Shown piece by piece: positions 1 to 8,189 of a DNA stretch of 64,000 nucleotides; position 1 is the stretch's first letter; each line of letters starts with the position of its first letter. A program made the translations under genes and the position numbers. The DNA is from Candidatus Binatus soli. GTDB lineage: Bacteria; Desulfobacterota; Binatia; Binatales; Binataceae. A model generated the notes under the pieces. It made no database searches. It worked only from the letters and a program-made list of their open reading frames with translations, and had not been told where the DNA came from. The stretch covers positions 1 through 64,000 of the forward strand of contig DLMJ01000049.1 of assembly GCA_002479255.1 (NCBI GenBank), in the 5' to 3' direction.

Positions 1-33
1 ACCTGTGCAGAGGTTCCCTAGGGGAGCGATCCG

Positions 34-333
34 GTGGGGAAGTTCAAGTTCCTTTTCACGCCGGAAGCACAAGGATCACTTGTGGCTCTAACCAAAGACC
101 CAGGTGCGGCAAAAAGACTCTGCGCTGTTCGCAAGACACTAGGGCTTTTGGAAAGCACTCCCCGCCATCCGAGTCCGCGGACACATGAATACTCGAGGCT
201 TTTTGGCCCACAAGGCCAAAAAGTCTTCGAGGCATACGCTGAAAACAAGACGCCGGCGGCATTTCGCGTATTTTGGTACTACGGTCCTGAAACTGGCCAA
301 ATGACAATCGTGGCGATCACGCCGCATCCCTGA
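34..333 (+). CDS. RelE/ParE-like toxin-family protein
   Basis: A 99-residue protein resembling the RelE/ParE/HigB-type toxin fold: an N-terminal helical part, then a beta-rich C-terminal half with the segments VFEAYAENKTPAAFRVFWYY and MTIVAITPHP, typical of small mRNA-interferase-like proteins. The start is GTG, preceded by a GGGGAG Shine-Dalgarno at 21-26, which fixes it. No partner antitoxin lies downstream, where the convergent pantothenate kinase gene follows after 39 bp. An upstream antitoxin would lie outside the window. Family membership rests on overall pattern; activity is not shown. Confidence 0.6.
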   Translation: MGKFKFLFTPEAQGSLVALTKDPGAAKRLCAVRKTLGLLESTPRHPSPRTHEYSRLFGPQGQKVFEAYAENKTPAAFRVFWYYGPETGQMTIVAITPHP

Positions 334-372
334 AATTAACCGCACCCGTGCAAAACGGCGATGCGCGGCGGG

Positions 373-1188
373 CTATTCGTGCGTGCGGGCGTGGCGCGCA
401 GCGCCGATCGCGGTCGCGAAATCGGCATGCTCGGGAATCACGAAGCGCCGGCCGAACGGAAAAGTGAGCCGCCTCATCTCCTGCATGAATCGGAACAGGC
501 GCGACAACTTGCCGGTCAGCACGATATTTTCCTGGCCACAGGCCCGCGCGCTGGCCATTGCCAGCACGCCGATCGATTCCACGATCATGTTCATGATCGC
601 CAGCGCCTTGTCCTCGGGCGTCGCGTCGGCGCTTATCTTGCCGAAGTTGGCGGCGGTGGTGGACGGCGGCAGGTCGCCGATCGCGCCGCCGGCGATGTCG
701 CGAACGCTGAGATCGATGCGGCGCAGGTCGCCCTTGCGCGCGAGTTTTTCAAGCCGCTCGATCGTCGAGACGCCGAGCATGTGCTTGGCGAGTCCCAGCA
801 GCGTGCCGCCGCCGACCCCCGTGCCGCTGAAGTGCTCGATTTTGTCGCGCGTGACCGACACGATTGCGGTGCCGGTGCCAAGCGAGACGACCAGCGCGCT
901 TTCCTTTCCGGCCAGCGAAGTGCCGCCGATTCCGATTGCGGTGAACTCGTTGACCTTGACGACCGGCCTGCCCAGCAGGGAGTTCGCCAGTACCCGCGAG
1001 CCCGCGCCGGTGGCGGCGACGCATTCGATGTCTTCGAGTTTGATGCCGAAGTCGGCGGCGAGTTTTCCGAGCGCGCCGGCAGCCGCGGCGACCGGGTCGT
1101 TGGCCTCGATCGTTACGACGTGCAGGCCGCCATTTTCGAGGATGACGGCGTCGGTGGTCGAACCGCCGATATCGATGCCAACGATCAT
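373..1188 (-). CDS. coaW: Type II pantothenate kinase (CoaW-like)
   Basis: Predicted to phosphorylate pantothenate in the first step of coenzyme A synthesis. The protein has the acetate/sugar kinase-Hsp70-actin fold: phosphate-binding GIDIGGST at residues 4-11, a conserved Glu in VNEF (residue 81) matching the catalytic Glu of the family, and the second nucleotide-binding loop SLGTGTA at 102-108. The 271-residue length suits bacterial type II enzymes. The open frame continues upstream, but the sequence before ATG 1188 is Arg-rich and unlike the family, so the start is placed there. The gene diverges from rarA. Other BadF/eukaryotic-type kinases of this fold are the main alternative. Confidence 0.8.
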   Translation of the reverse strand: MIVGIDIGGSTTDAVILENGGLHVVTIEANDPVAAAAGALGKLAADFGIKLEDIECVAATGAGSRVLANSLLGRPVVKVNEFTAIGIGGTSLAGKESALVVSLGTGTAIVSVTRDKIEHFSGTGVGGGTLLGLAKHMLGVSTIERLEKLARKGDLRRIDLSVRDIAGGAIGDLPPSTTAANFGKISADATPEDKALAIMNMIVESIGVLAMASARACGQENIVLTGKLSRLFRFMQEMRRLTFPFGRRFVIPEHADFATAIGAARHARTHE

Positions 1189-1312
1189 AACTGGTGCCGG
1201 CTCCTGTCCAGCCCGTCTTGAAGCTAGATCAGCCCAGCCACCCGCGCAACGACGCGGGGACAGGGGTAAGAGCCGCCTTAGCCGGACCCGGTTACTGTGA
1301 TACTTTTCAAAA

Positions 1313-2677
1313 ATGGCACGGCGCAAAGCCGATTCGTCGCAGAGTCTGTTTCCATCGCGCACGCCGCTCAGCCAGCCGCTGGCGGATCGGATGCGTCCGC
1401 GCACGCTCGACGAAATTGTCGGCCAGGAGCATCTGCTGGGTCCGGGAAAGTTCCTGAGCCAGATGGTGGCGGCGCACGTGCTTCATTCGATGATCCTGTG
1501 GGGCCCGCCGGGCACGGGTAAGACGACGCTTGCTTTAGTGCTGGCCGAACAATCGGGCGCGGTGTTCCGCAAACTTGCCGCGGTAACGTCGGGCGTCGCC
1601 GATCTGCGCGAGGCGGTGGAAGCGGCGCGCCAGGATCTCGACGCGAGCAAACGCACCGTGGTCTTTATCGACGAGATCCATCGATGGAACCGCGCGCAGC
1701 AGGATGCGTTTCTGCCGCATGTCGAGAGCGGGCTGATCACGCTGATCGGCGCGACGACGGAAAATCCTTCGTTCGAGGTGATCTCGGCGCTGCTCTCGCG
1801 GATGCGGCTGCTCGTGTTGTATCCGCTCTCGGAGGAAAACCTTGCGACGCTGGTGCATCGCGCGCTCGCCGACAAGGAGCGCGGGCTCGGCGGGATCGGA
1901 CTCAAGCTGGGAGTCGGCGCGATCGACGAGATAGTTCGACACGCCGGCGGCGACGCGCGGCGAGCGCTCGGCACGCTCGAAATTGCGGCGGAGTTCGCGC
2001 AAAACGCCGGCGCGACGCTGATCACGCCCGAACATATTCGCGAGTCGGCGCAGCAGAAGGCGCTGCTCTACGATCGCGCGGGCGAGGAGCACTACAACGT
2101 CATCTCGGCCTTCATCAAGAGCATGCGCGGCAGCGATCCCGACGCCGCGATTTACTGGATGATGCGGATGGTCGAGGCGGGCGAGGATCCGCTGTTCATC
2201 GCGCGGCGGATGGTCGTGTTTGCGTCAGAAGACATCGGCAACGCCGATCCGCGCGCGTTGCAAATAGCGATCGCGGTCAAGGAGGCGGTGGACTTCGTCG
2301 GAATGCCGGAAGGCGTGATTCCGCTTGCGCAGGGCGTGACGTACCTGGCCAGTGCGCCCAAGTCCAACGCTGCGTATCGCGCGATGCGCCAGGCGGACGA
2401 AGACGCGAAAACGCTTGGCGCCTTGCCGGTGCCGCTTCATTTGCGCAACGCACCGACGCCGATGATGAAAGGACTAGGCTACGGCAAGGACTACCGCTAT
2501 CCGCACGATTTCGAAGGCGCGCTGGTCGCGCAGAACTACTTGCCGGACGAATTGGAAGAAAAGATATATTACGAACCGTCCGAGCGCGGATACGAAATCA
2601 GGATCCGCGAGTTTCTTGCCCGCGCGCGCGAGGCACGCAACACCGCATCGCGGCGCAAGCCCGCCGGGAAGGACTGA
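1313..2677 (+). CDS. rarA: Replication-associated recombination protein A (RarA/MgsA)
   Basis: AAA+ ATPase of the clamp-loader-like RarA/Mgs1/WRNIP1 family, which acts at stalled replication forks. Seen: N-terminal SQPLADRMRPRTLDEIVGQ, Walker A GPPGTGKT at 64-71, Walker B VFIDEIH at 117-123, sensor ATTENPSFEV, and the long C-terminal tetramerisation region with YGKDYRYPHDF near the end. The length of 454 residues is normal. The family's HRFN motif is HRWN here. It is a single-gene transcript, divergent from the pantothenate kinase gene and convergent with the HU gene. Confidence 0.93.
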   Translation: MARRKADSSQSLFPSRTPLSQPLADRMRPRTLDEIVGQEHLLGPGKFLSQMVAAHVLHSMILWGPPGTGKTTLALVLAEQSGAVFRKLAAVTSGVADLREAVEAARQDLDASKRTVVFIDEIHRWNRAQQDAFLPHVESGLITLIGATTENPSFEVISALLSRMRLLVLYPLSEENLATLVHRALADKERGLGGIGLKLGVGAIDEIVRHAGGDARRALGTLEIAAEFAQNAGATLITPEHIRESAQQKALLYDRAGEEHYNVISAFIKSMRGSDPDAAIYWMMRMVEAGEDPLFIARRMVVFASEDIGNADPRALQIAIAVKEAVDFVGMPEGVIPLAQGVTYLASAPKSNAAYRAMRQADEDAKTLGALPVPLHLRNAPTPMMKGLGYGKDYRYPHDFEGALVAQNYLPDELEEKIYYEPSERGYEIRIREFLARAREARNTASRRKPAGKD

Positions 2678-2681
2678 CAGG

Positions 2682-2727
2682 AAAAAAGCGAACCACGAGA
2701 ACCGGACCGTGTCCGTTCCCGCGGTTC
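2682..2727 (-). terminator. Intrinsic terminator of the HU gene
   Basis: Inverted repeat 2690-2707 / 2711-2727 with about 17 pairs including G-U wobbles and one bulge, and a 3-nt loop. On the minus strand it is followed by six T residues (2682-2687). It lies 20 bp downstream of the HU stop codon and just after the rarA stop, so it is oriented to end HU transcription and may also affect rarA read-through. Confidence 0.8.
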
Positions 2728-2747
2728 ACAAAAGTCAGGCCAAGAGA

Positions 2748-3029
2748 TTATTTCGCGCCGAGAACCGAGTCCTTCAGCGCTTTGGCGGCGGTGAAGCGAA
2801 GCCTGGTGCGCGCCGGAATCTTGATCTCCTGACCGGTGGCCGGATTGCGGCCCATGCGCGCCTTGGTCTTGCGCTTGCGGAAGATACCGAGGCCGGCCAG
2901 CCGCAGCGATCCTTCCTTCTTGAGTTCGCGGACGACCAGCGCGTTGAGTTCCTCGAGCACGGTCTTCCCCTGCTTCTTGGTGAGTCCGAGCTTTTCAGCC
3001 ATGTAGGCTGCTACCTGCGACTGCGTCAT
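2748..3029 (-). CDS. HU family DNA-binding protein
   Basis: Small basic nucleoid protein of 93 residues with the HU/IHF pattern: two N-terminal helices (SQVAAYMAEKLGLTKKQG), the GSLRLAGLGIFRKRKTKARM beta region, then the arm core GRNPATGQEIKIPA, and the C-terminal FTAAKALKD helix. Two adjacent ATG codons exist (3032 and 3029). The second is 6 nt from the GGAGG at 3036-3040, so it is preferred. The gene is transcribed alone and has an intrinsic terminator. Whether it forms homodimers like HU or binds specific sites like IHF cannot be told. Confidence 0.9.
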   Translation of the reverse strand: MTQSQVAAYMAEKLGLTKKQGKTVLEELNALVVRELKKEGSLRLAGLGIFRKRKTKARMGRNPATGQEIKIPARTRLRFTAAKALKDSVLGAK

Positions 3030-3224
3030 CATCCTCCTCCTTGCGTCCCGGGTTGCGGGCTTTCAGTGAGGGTGAACCAGTAGCGCGACAATTTCAAGTG
3101 CGGACGGGACGAAAATCGCGATTTTTTCTAGGGATCGTGATGGTTTTTGCACAGGCCCGTCGCGTGCGCGTTGAGCCCCAAGGGTTTTGCGCCGACGGAT
3201 CGCGCAATCTGCACGATCGCGCCG

Positions 3225-3956
3225 TCAGTAGCGGACTTCAACGAGGTAAAGGCCGCCGGGCGGCGCGTTGGCGGGAGCCGCTTGACGATTTCGTCCGGCC
3301 AGAATCGTGGCGATTTTATCAGCCGTGAGCTTGCCGCGTCCCACGTCGACCATCGCCGCGACCATCGCGCGCACCATGTGGCGCAGGAAGCTGGTTGCCT
3401 CGACGCGGTAGAGAAGAACGTCGGCGTCGCGCGTCCATCGGCTTGCAATCACGCGGCGGACCGTGGTCCTTACTTCGGTGCCGAGAGAGCGGAACGCGGC
3501 GAAATCGTGCTCGCCGACAAAGATGCGCGCGGCGCAGTTCATCGCCGCAAGATCGAGACGGTCGCGGACCAGCCAGCTGTAGCGATACTCGAAGGCGGAC
3601 GCGACCTTGCGATTCAACACGCGATATTCGTACACGCGCGAGCGGGCGGCGCGGCGCGGGTCGAAATGATCGGGCGCGGGTGAGATGTCGAGCACCACGA
3701 TGTCGGCCGGCAGCATCGCGTTGAGAGCGCGCTGCAATTCGGCGGGGTCGAACGGACGTGGAATTGAAATCGAAGCGACCTGCCCGCGCGCATGTACGCC
3801 GGCGTCGGTGCGGCCCGAACCGTACACGCGCACCGGGGTTAAGAAAATCCGCTCGAGCGCGGCTTCGATCCTTCCCTGTATGGAATCGTGGCGCGGCTGA
3901 AGCTGCCATCCGGAATAGTTGCCGCCGTCGTACTCGAGCGTGAGCTTGAGGACCAT
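3225..3956 (-). CDS. truA: tRNA pseudouridine(38-40) synthase TruA
   Basis: Converts uridines 38-40 in the anticodon arm of tRNAs to pseudouridine. The catalytic Asp is D51 in GSGRTDAGVHARGQV. The N-terminal LEYDGGNYSGWQLQP and the C-terminal FLRHMVRAMVAAMVDVGRGK motifs are also characteristic. Its 243 residues match the family. It is the last gene of the leuB-usg-truA run, 15 bp after the preceding stop. The neighbourhood resembles the usg-truA linkage known in gammaproteobacteria. Confidence 0.95.
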   Translation of the reverse strand: MVLKLTLEYDGGNYSGWQLQPRHDSIQGRIEAALERIFLTPVRVYGSGRTDAGVHARGQVASISIPRPFDPAELQRALNAMLPADIVVLDISPAPDHFDPRRAARSRVYEYRVLNRKVASAFEYRYSWLVRDRLDLAAMNCAARIFVGEHDFAAFRSLGTEVRTTVRRVIASRWTRDADVLLYRVEATSFLRHMVRAMVAAMVDVGRGKLTADKIATILAGRNRQAAPANAPPGGLYLVEVRY

Positions 3957-3971
3957 CGCGCGGCGGCCGGG

Positions 3972-4958
3972 TCAGGCCAGCGCCGGCGAGCTGAGCGCCA
4001 GCGTCTCGGCGATCCAGAGCGCTCCCAGAGCCACCAGGCGCGTATTGTCGAACACGCACCATAGCGACAGCGAGTCGGGGCGTGTCTCGACGCTGACGAC
4101 GATTGCCTCCTGGCCTACGGCGTCGATCACGCCGAGCGGCTCGCCCTCTTCGGCGATCAGAATACCGGGGGCGACGCGCAGCAGCTCGACCGCGTCATCG
4201 CCGTTGCCTCTGCCATCGCGGGGCCGCGGGATATCGACGGTCAACGCGGAACCGTGAAGGACGGGAATTGCGGCGACCTGCACGGAAAGCACGGGCGAGC
4301 CGTCGAGTAGCGTCGCGACTTGCGCAGCGATTGCAGTCGCGACGGAGCGCTCATGCTCGCGCATGAAGGCATTGAAGCCGCGCTGGACTTCATCATCGTC
4401 GAGCTCGAGGCGCGCGCTCAGGAGATCCGTGGTCTGATCGACCGTGGCGGTCAGCACGTCCCTGCCACCGGCGCTTGCGCCGAGCATCGCGGTGGCGGCG
4501 GCGAATCCACCGCGGGCGCCAAGGGCCTTCAAACAGGTGGCAAGAACGTGGGCGACGGGATGAGGAGTTGCGAAAACCATCGCATTGCGCAATTGCGCGA
4601 TCGCCTCGCGCGAAGTGAGTCCGGGCGCGACCATCGGCACATCCGAGGGTGAGCGATTCGCCGCGCTCAGATCGATCAGAATCGGTCCCGGCCGTGCGGC
4701 GACAATTTCGCCGGCGCGCGGAGCAGGGATTGCGAGAAAAGCGACATCGAAATCCCGAAGATCGGCGGGACTCTCGAGCGCATCGACGAGGCGCTCTTCA
4801 CCGGCGGCGTCGAGGGTCTGCATGGCGCCCGCTTCGGTGGCGAAGAGTTTCAGTTCGCTGAGCTGGAATCCGCGCGCGACGATCAGTTCGATAAGCTGGT
4901 TGCCGACCGCGCCGGTGGCGCCGACAACCGCCACTCTCGGCTCGCGGGAAATACTCAT
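3972..4958 (-). CDS. usg: Aspartate-semialdehyde dehydrogenase homologue, USG-1 type, catalytic Cys absent
   Basis: Has the NAD(P)-binding N-terminus VAVVGATGAVGN (residues 9-20) and the overall layout of aspartate-semialdehyde dehydrogenase (328 residues). The active-site motif, normally NPNCST, reads TPHPVA at 131-136, so the nucleophilic Cys is Pro134. The following GASAGG replaces the usual QAVSGAG-type loop. This matches the USG-1 paralogues, which lack dehydrogenase residues and lie between leuB and truA in several proteobacteria. The start ATG overlaps the leuB stop (ATGA), indicating translational coupling. Automated annotation will probably call it asd, but the sequence argues against catalytic activity. 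A true asd would have to be elsewhere. Confidence 0.8.
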   Translation of the reverse strand: MSISREPRVAVVGATGAVGNQLIELIVARGFQLSELKLFATEAGAMQTLDAAGEERLVDALESPADLRDFDVAFLAIPAPRAGEIVAARPGPILIDLSAANRSPSDVPMVAPGLTSREAIAQLRNAMVFATPHPVAHVLATCLKALGARGGFAAATAMLGASAGGRDVLTATVDQTTDLLSARLELDDDEVQRGFNAFMREHERSVATAIAAQVATLLDGSPVLSVQVAAIPVLHGSALTVDIPRPRDGRGNGDDAVELLRVAPGILIAEEGEPLGVIDAVGQEAIVVSVETRPDSLSLWCVFDNTRLVALGALWIAETLALSSPALA

Positions 4959-6070
4959 TCGCCTTCGCTTTCGGTGCTCTCGAGCTTTTCCCGCACCAGA
5001 CGACCCATCGCCTTGCATCCCACGGTCTGCGTTCCGGGGCCGCCGTGAAGGTCGCGAGTGCGATAGCCGTCGCGCACGACAGAATCGACGGCCTGCGAAA
5101 TCAGCTCGGCTTCGGAGCGCATCCCGAGTGAATGCTCGAGCAGGAGAGCCGCCGACAGGATTGCGGCGAGCGGATTGGCCTCGTCGCGGCCCGCGATGTC
5201 CGGCGCGCTGCCGTGAATCGGCTCGTAGAGCCCGATGCGGAACCCCGCGCTGTTGAGCTCCTCGCCGAGCGACGCCGACGGCAACAAGCCCATCGAGCCG
5301 GCGATTACCGAGGCCTCGTCGGTCAGGATGTCGCCGAACAGGTTCTCGGTGACGACCACGTCAAAGTCCCTGGGACGGCGTATCAGATGCATCGCCATCG
5401 AATCGACCAATTGATTCTCGAACGCGACGTCCTTGAACTGCGCGCTCAACTCGGTCGCGATCTCGCGCCACAAGCGAGACGTCGCGAGCACGTTGGCCTT
5501 GTCAACCGAGGTCAGTTTTTTGCGGCGCTCGCGAGCCAGCTCGAAGCCAAACTTGAGCACGCGGGTAATCTCGGCTTCGGTGTAAAAGCAGGTATCGACC
5601 GCCTCGCGGCCGTCCTTCGCCATGCGCTTTTCGCTTGGCTTTCCGTAATAGATACCGCCGGTCAGCTCGCGAATGAGGACCACGTCGACGCCGCCGATCA
5701 CATCGGCCTTGAGCGGCGACGCCGCCGCCAGCTCTTTGACGGTTTTGACGGGACGGACGTTGGCGAACAGGCCCAAAGCTTTTCTCAATCCAAGCAACGC
5801 CTGCTCGGGACGCTTCTCTGCATTGGGCTTGTCCCATTTCGGTCCGCCGACGGCGCCGAGCAGGATCGCATCGCTGTCCTGCGCGAGCTTGAGCACTTCA
5901 TCGGGCAGCGGAGTGCCGGTGGTGTCGAGTGCGTGACCGCCAATCATGCCCTCCTTGAACTCGAGATCGACGGCGGATCGCCGCGCGATGATCTTGAGAA
6001 CCTGCAGGCCTTCGCCGACGACCTCCGGGCCGATGCCGTCACCTTTGAGAACTAGAATTTTATAGGCCAT
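4955..6070 (-). CDS. leuB: 3-isopropylmalate dehydrogenase
   Basis: Catalyses oxidative decarboxylation of 3-isopropylmalate in leucine synthesis. Seen: N-terminal LVLKGDGIGPEVV, the substrate-loop LIRELTGGIYYGKP, the family signature NLFGDILTDEASVIAGSMGL, and the NAD-binding YEPIHGSAPDIAGRDEANP. The 371-residue length is typical. It lies 244 bp downstream of leuA and is coupled to the following USG-1 gene through a 4-bp overlap. It is transcribed in the same direction as leuA, so leucine attenuation upstream of leuA may also control it. Confidence 0.95.
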   Translation of the reverse strand: MAYKILVLKGDGIGPEVVGEGLQVLKIIARRSAVDLEFKEGMIGGHALDTTGTPLPDEVLKLAQDSDAILLGAVGGPKWDKPNAEKRPEQALLGLRKALGLFANVRPVKTVKELAAASPLKADVIGGVDVVLIRELTGGIYYGKPSEKRMAKDGREAVDTCFYTEAEITRVLKFGFELARERRKKLTSVDKANVLATSRLWREIATELSAQFKDVAFENQLVDSMAMHLIRRPRDFDVVVTENLFGDILTDEASVIAGSMGLLPSASLGEELNSAGFRIGLYEPIHGSAPDIAGRDEANPLAAILSAALLLEHSLGMRSEAELISQAVDSVVRDGYRTRDLHGGPGTQTVGCKAMGRLVREKLESTESEGE

Positions 6071-6314
6071 GCGAAAGCGCTGAACGCCTGGACGTGAATG
6101 ATCGGGAGGAGCGTCAGACCGTCTCGACCCGTCAGTGTATCGCCTCGAAAATCAAGAGCGCAGATTGGCGCGACGGCGCTGTAGCAAACCTCGCCTCAAT
6201 GGCGGGCGCCGCCAAAAGCCACACGTCGCACAGGGTGAAGAGCGAATTCAAGTTCAAACTCAAGCCCTCAAAGCAGTAGCCCAAGTGAATGTTGCGGGCA
6301 AGCCCCAGGCCGGC

Positions 6315-7883
6315 TCATGGGACGTCGGTGGTGGGCTTCAGCGGAGCATGCTTGCGGGACTTCAGCCGGTTGAGCGCGTTTACCAGCGCGAGCGCACTGG
6401 CCATCACGATATCGCTATGCGCGCCCTGACCGGCGACGGTCACGCCGTTGTCGCGAATCATGCAGCTCACTTCGCCGAGCGCGTCGGTGCCGCCGGTAAT
6501 CGCTTTGACCGCGTAACGTTCCAGGGCCGGATTGATTGCGGCAATTTTGTAAATCGCCTTGTAGCACGCGTCGACCATCCCGTCGCCTTCGCTTTCGGCC
6601 GAGCACTCTTTTCCATCCACACGCATCGTGACTTCCGCGTGCGGCGTGCTCTTGCTGGACGAGCCGACTTTCAAATCGACCAGCTCGAAGTGATCGATTG
6701 TCCGGCGCGCCTCCTCGGTTACGAGCGCCAGGATGTCGTCGTCGTACACAATTTTCTTTTTGTCGCAGAGCGTTTTGAACTCGGCGAACGCCTTGTTCAC
6801 ATCCACCTCGTCGATATCGACGCCAAGCTCCTTGAGCCGGTTGGTAAATGCGTGGCGCCCGGAATGCTTGCCCAGCACCAGCTTGTTCGAGGGGATACCG
6901 ACATCCTCGGGCTTCATGATTTCGTAGGTGAGCTTGTACTTCAGCACGCCGTCCTGATGGATTCCGGCTTCGTGCGCAAACGCATTGGCGCCCACGATTG
7001 GCTTATTGGCCGGCACGGACTGGCCGATGACCTGCGACAGGAGGCGCGAGGCCGGATAGATCTGCCGCGTGTTGACCCGCGAACCCACGCCCATCAGGTC
7101 GCGGCGCGTCTTCATCGCCATCACGACTTCTTCCATCGAGCAGTTACCCGCGCGCTCGCCGATTCCGTTGATAGTACATTCGATCTGACGGGCGCCGTTG
7201 CGGACCGCCGCCAGCGAATTCGCGACCGCCAGGCCGAGATCGTTATGACAGTGCGCGCTCCAGATGACTTTGTCGGCGCCGGGAACTTTTTCGCGCATGT
7301 AGGCAAACATCCGGCCGAATTCCTCCGGCATCGCGTGGCCGGTGGTGTCGGGCAGATTGATCACGGTGGCGCCGGCGCGAATCACCTCGCTGCAAACGTC
7401 GACCATATAGTCCCAGTCGGAGCGCGAAGCGTCCTCGCACGAGAACTCGATGTAGTCGAGATGCTTTTTTGCGCGCGTGACGGCCCAGGTGGCGGCGTCG
7501 AGCACGTCTTCGCGATTCATGTTGAGTTTGTATTTGAGATGTATTTCCGAGGTCGCGATGAAAATGTGAATTCCGGGATGCGCGGCCTTGTCGACTGCGC
7601 GCAGCGCCGAATCGACATCCTCTTCGCGGGTGCGCGAGAGACTGAGCACGACGGGTTGGGTCAGCGCCTGAGCGACCCGATTCACGGATTCGAAGTCGCC
7701 AAGCGAAGAAGCAGCGAAACCGGCCTCGATGATATCGACGTTGAGGCGTTCGAGTTGGCGCGCCAGCGCTATCTTCTCCTCGACGTTCATCGTGCATCCG
7801 GGCGACTGCTCGCCGTCGCGCAGCGTCGTGTCGAAGATTCGGACGTAGTCGGCGTCCTTCGGGGCCGTGTTCGCTTGTGCCAT
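6315..7883 (-). CDS. leuA: 2-isopropylmalate synthase
   Basis: First committed enzyme of leucine synthesis, condensing acetyl-CoA with 2-oxoisovalerate. The N-terminal TIM barrel carries FDTTLRDGEQSPGC, the metal-binding His pair in SAHCHNDLGLAVAN (about residues 211 and 213) and NGIGERAGN. The C-terminal LeuA regulatory domain, site of leucine feedback inhibition in the family, follows from about residue 390. Two in-frame ATGs exist. The one at 7883 is 7 nt from the GGAGG at 7891-7895, while the one at 7889 is only 1 nt away, so 7883 is chosen (522 residues). The gene is preceded by a leader peptide and an attenuator hairpin. Confidence 0.95.
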   Translation of the reverse strand: MAQANTAPKDADYVRIFDTTLRDGEQSPGCTMNVEEKIALARQLERLNVDIIEAGFAASSLGDFESVNRVAQALTQPVVLSLSRTREEDVDSALRAVDKAAHPGIHIFIATSEIHLKYKLNMNREDVLDAATWAVTRAKKHLDYIEFSCEDASRSDWDYMVDVCSEVIRAGATVINLPDTTGHAMPEEFGRMFAYMREKVPGADKVIWSAHCHNDLGLAVANSLAAVRNGARQIECTINGIGERAGNCSMEEVVMAMKTRRDLMGVGSRVNTRQIYPASRLLSQVIGQSVPANKPIVGANAFAHEAGIHQDGVLKYKLTYEIMKPEDVGIPSNKLVLGKHSGRHAFTNRLKELGVDIDEVDVNKAFAEFKTLCDKKKIVYDDDILALVTEEARRTIDHFELVDLKVGSSSKSTPHAEVTMRVDGKECSAESEGDGMVDACYKAIYKIAAINPALERYAVKAITGGTDALGEVSCMIRDNGVTVAGQGAHSDIVMASALALVNALNRLKSRKHAPLKPTTDVP

Positions 7884-7948
7884 CGTCATTCCTCCCGCGT
7901 TGTCGCCGGGGGATCAGCGGGCCGATCGTTCGCCATGAGCGGAAAGTG

Positions 7949-7998
7949 AAAAAAGAAAACGCCCCGGGCGGCTGCGATCGGCCCACTGCCCGGGGCGT
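7949..7998 (-). terminator. Attenuator (intrinsic terminator) upstream of leuA
   Basis: A perfect 11-bp inverted repeat (7959-7969 and 7988-7998) with an 18-nt loop. On the minus strand it is followed by TTTTCTTTTTT (down to 7949). It lies between the Leu-rich leader peptide gene and leuA, about 65 bp upstream of the leuA start, so it can stop transcription before leuA. This is the expected architecture of an amino-acid attenuator. Confidence 0.85.
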
Positions 7999-8020
7999 GT
8001 GTCTCAGTTTAATCAGGCCG

Positions 8021-8104
8021 TTAGACCTGCCCGGACGCGCGCCTGGCGTGGGCCCCTGTAAGGGCCAGGCTCAGCAGCAGCTCCGGTAGCAGGTTGCAAT
8101 ACAT
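8021..8104 (-). CDS. leuL: Leucine-rich leader peptide of the leuA attenuator
   Basis: A 27-codon open frame (ATG 8104, TAA 8021) just upstream of the leuA attenuator. Seven of the 27 residues are Leu (positions 5, 6, 9, 10, 11, 13 and 15), including a run of three CTG codons. Translation is expected to sense charged tRNA-Leu: stalling at the Leu cluster would free alternative pairing and prevent the terminator. The inverted repeat GCCTGGC (8041-8047 / 8064-8070) lies inside the frame and is a candidate for the competing hairpin. There is no Shine-Dalgarno, and the promoter places the transcript start about 3 nt before the ATG, so the peptide may be translated from a leaderless end. Not similar in sequence to enterobacterial LeuL beyond its Leu content. 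Confidence 0.75.
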   Translation of the reverse strand: MYCNLLPELLLSLALTGAHARRASGQV

Positions 8105-8113
8105 CTTGTACGG

Positions 8114-8143
8114 ATTCTAAGCGGCGGCGGATACGTCAGTCAA
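8114..8143 (-). promoter_or_regulatory. Sigma-70-like promoter of the leuA leader
   Basis: -35 TTGACT (8138-8143) and -10 TAGAAT (8114-8119) on the minus strand, separated by 18 bp. It lies downstream of the pssA stop, so leuA can be transcribed independently of the upstream ilv-psd-pssA run. The predicted start near 8107 leaves almost no 5' UTR before the leader ATG at 8104. Confidence 0.65.
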
Positions 8144-8189
8144 GGCGGTCGTCGATGGCGGATAGGACCGGTTGTGCCCGGCAAGCGCT

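Noticed and set aside
3112..3125. Perfect palindrome AAAATCGCGATTTT upstream of the HU gene
   Set aside because: It could be an operator or weak hairpin, but nothing else supports it and its position far from the start codon is not decisive.
6135..7949. A 600-codon open frame on the plus strand
   Set aside because: It is antisense to leuA, Arg/His-rich with no recognisable motif, and is explained by the GC-rich third positions of leuA.
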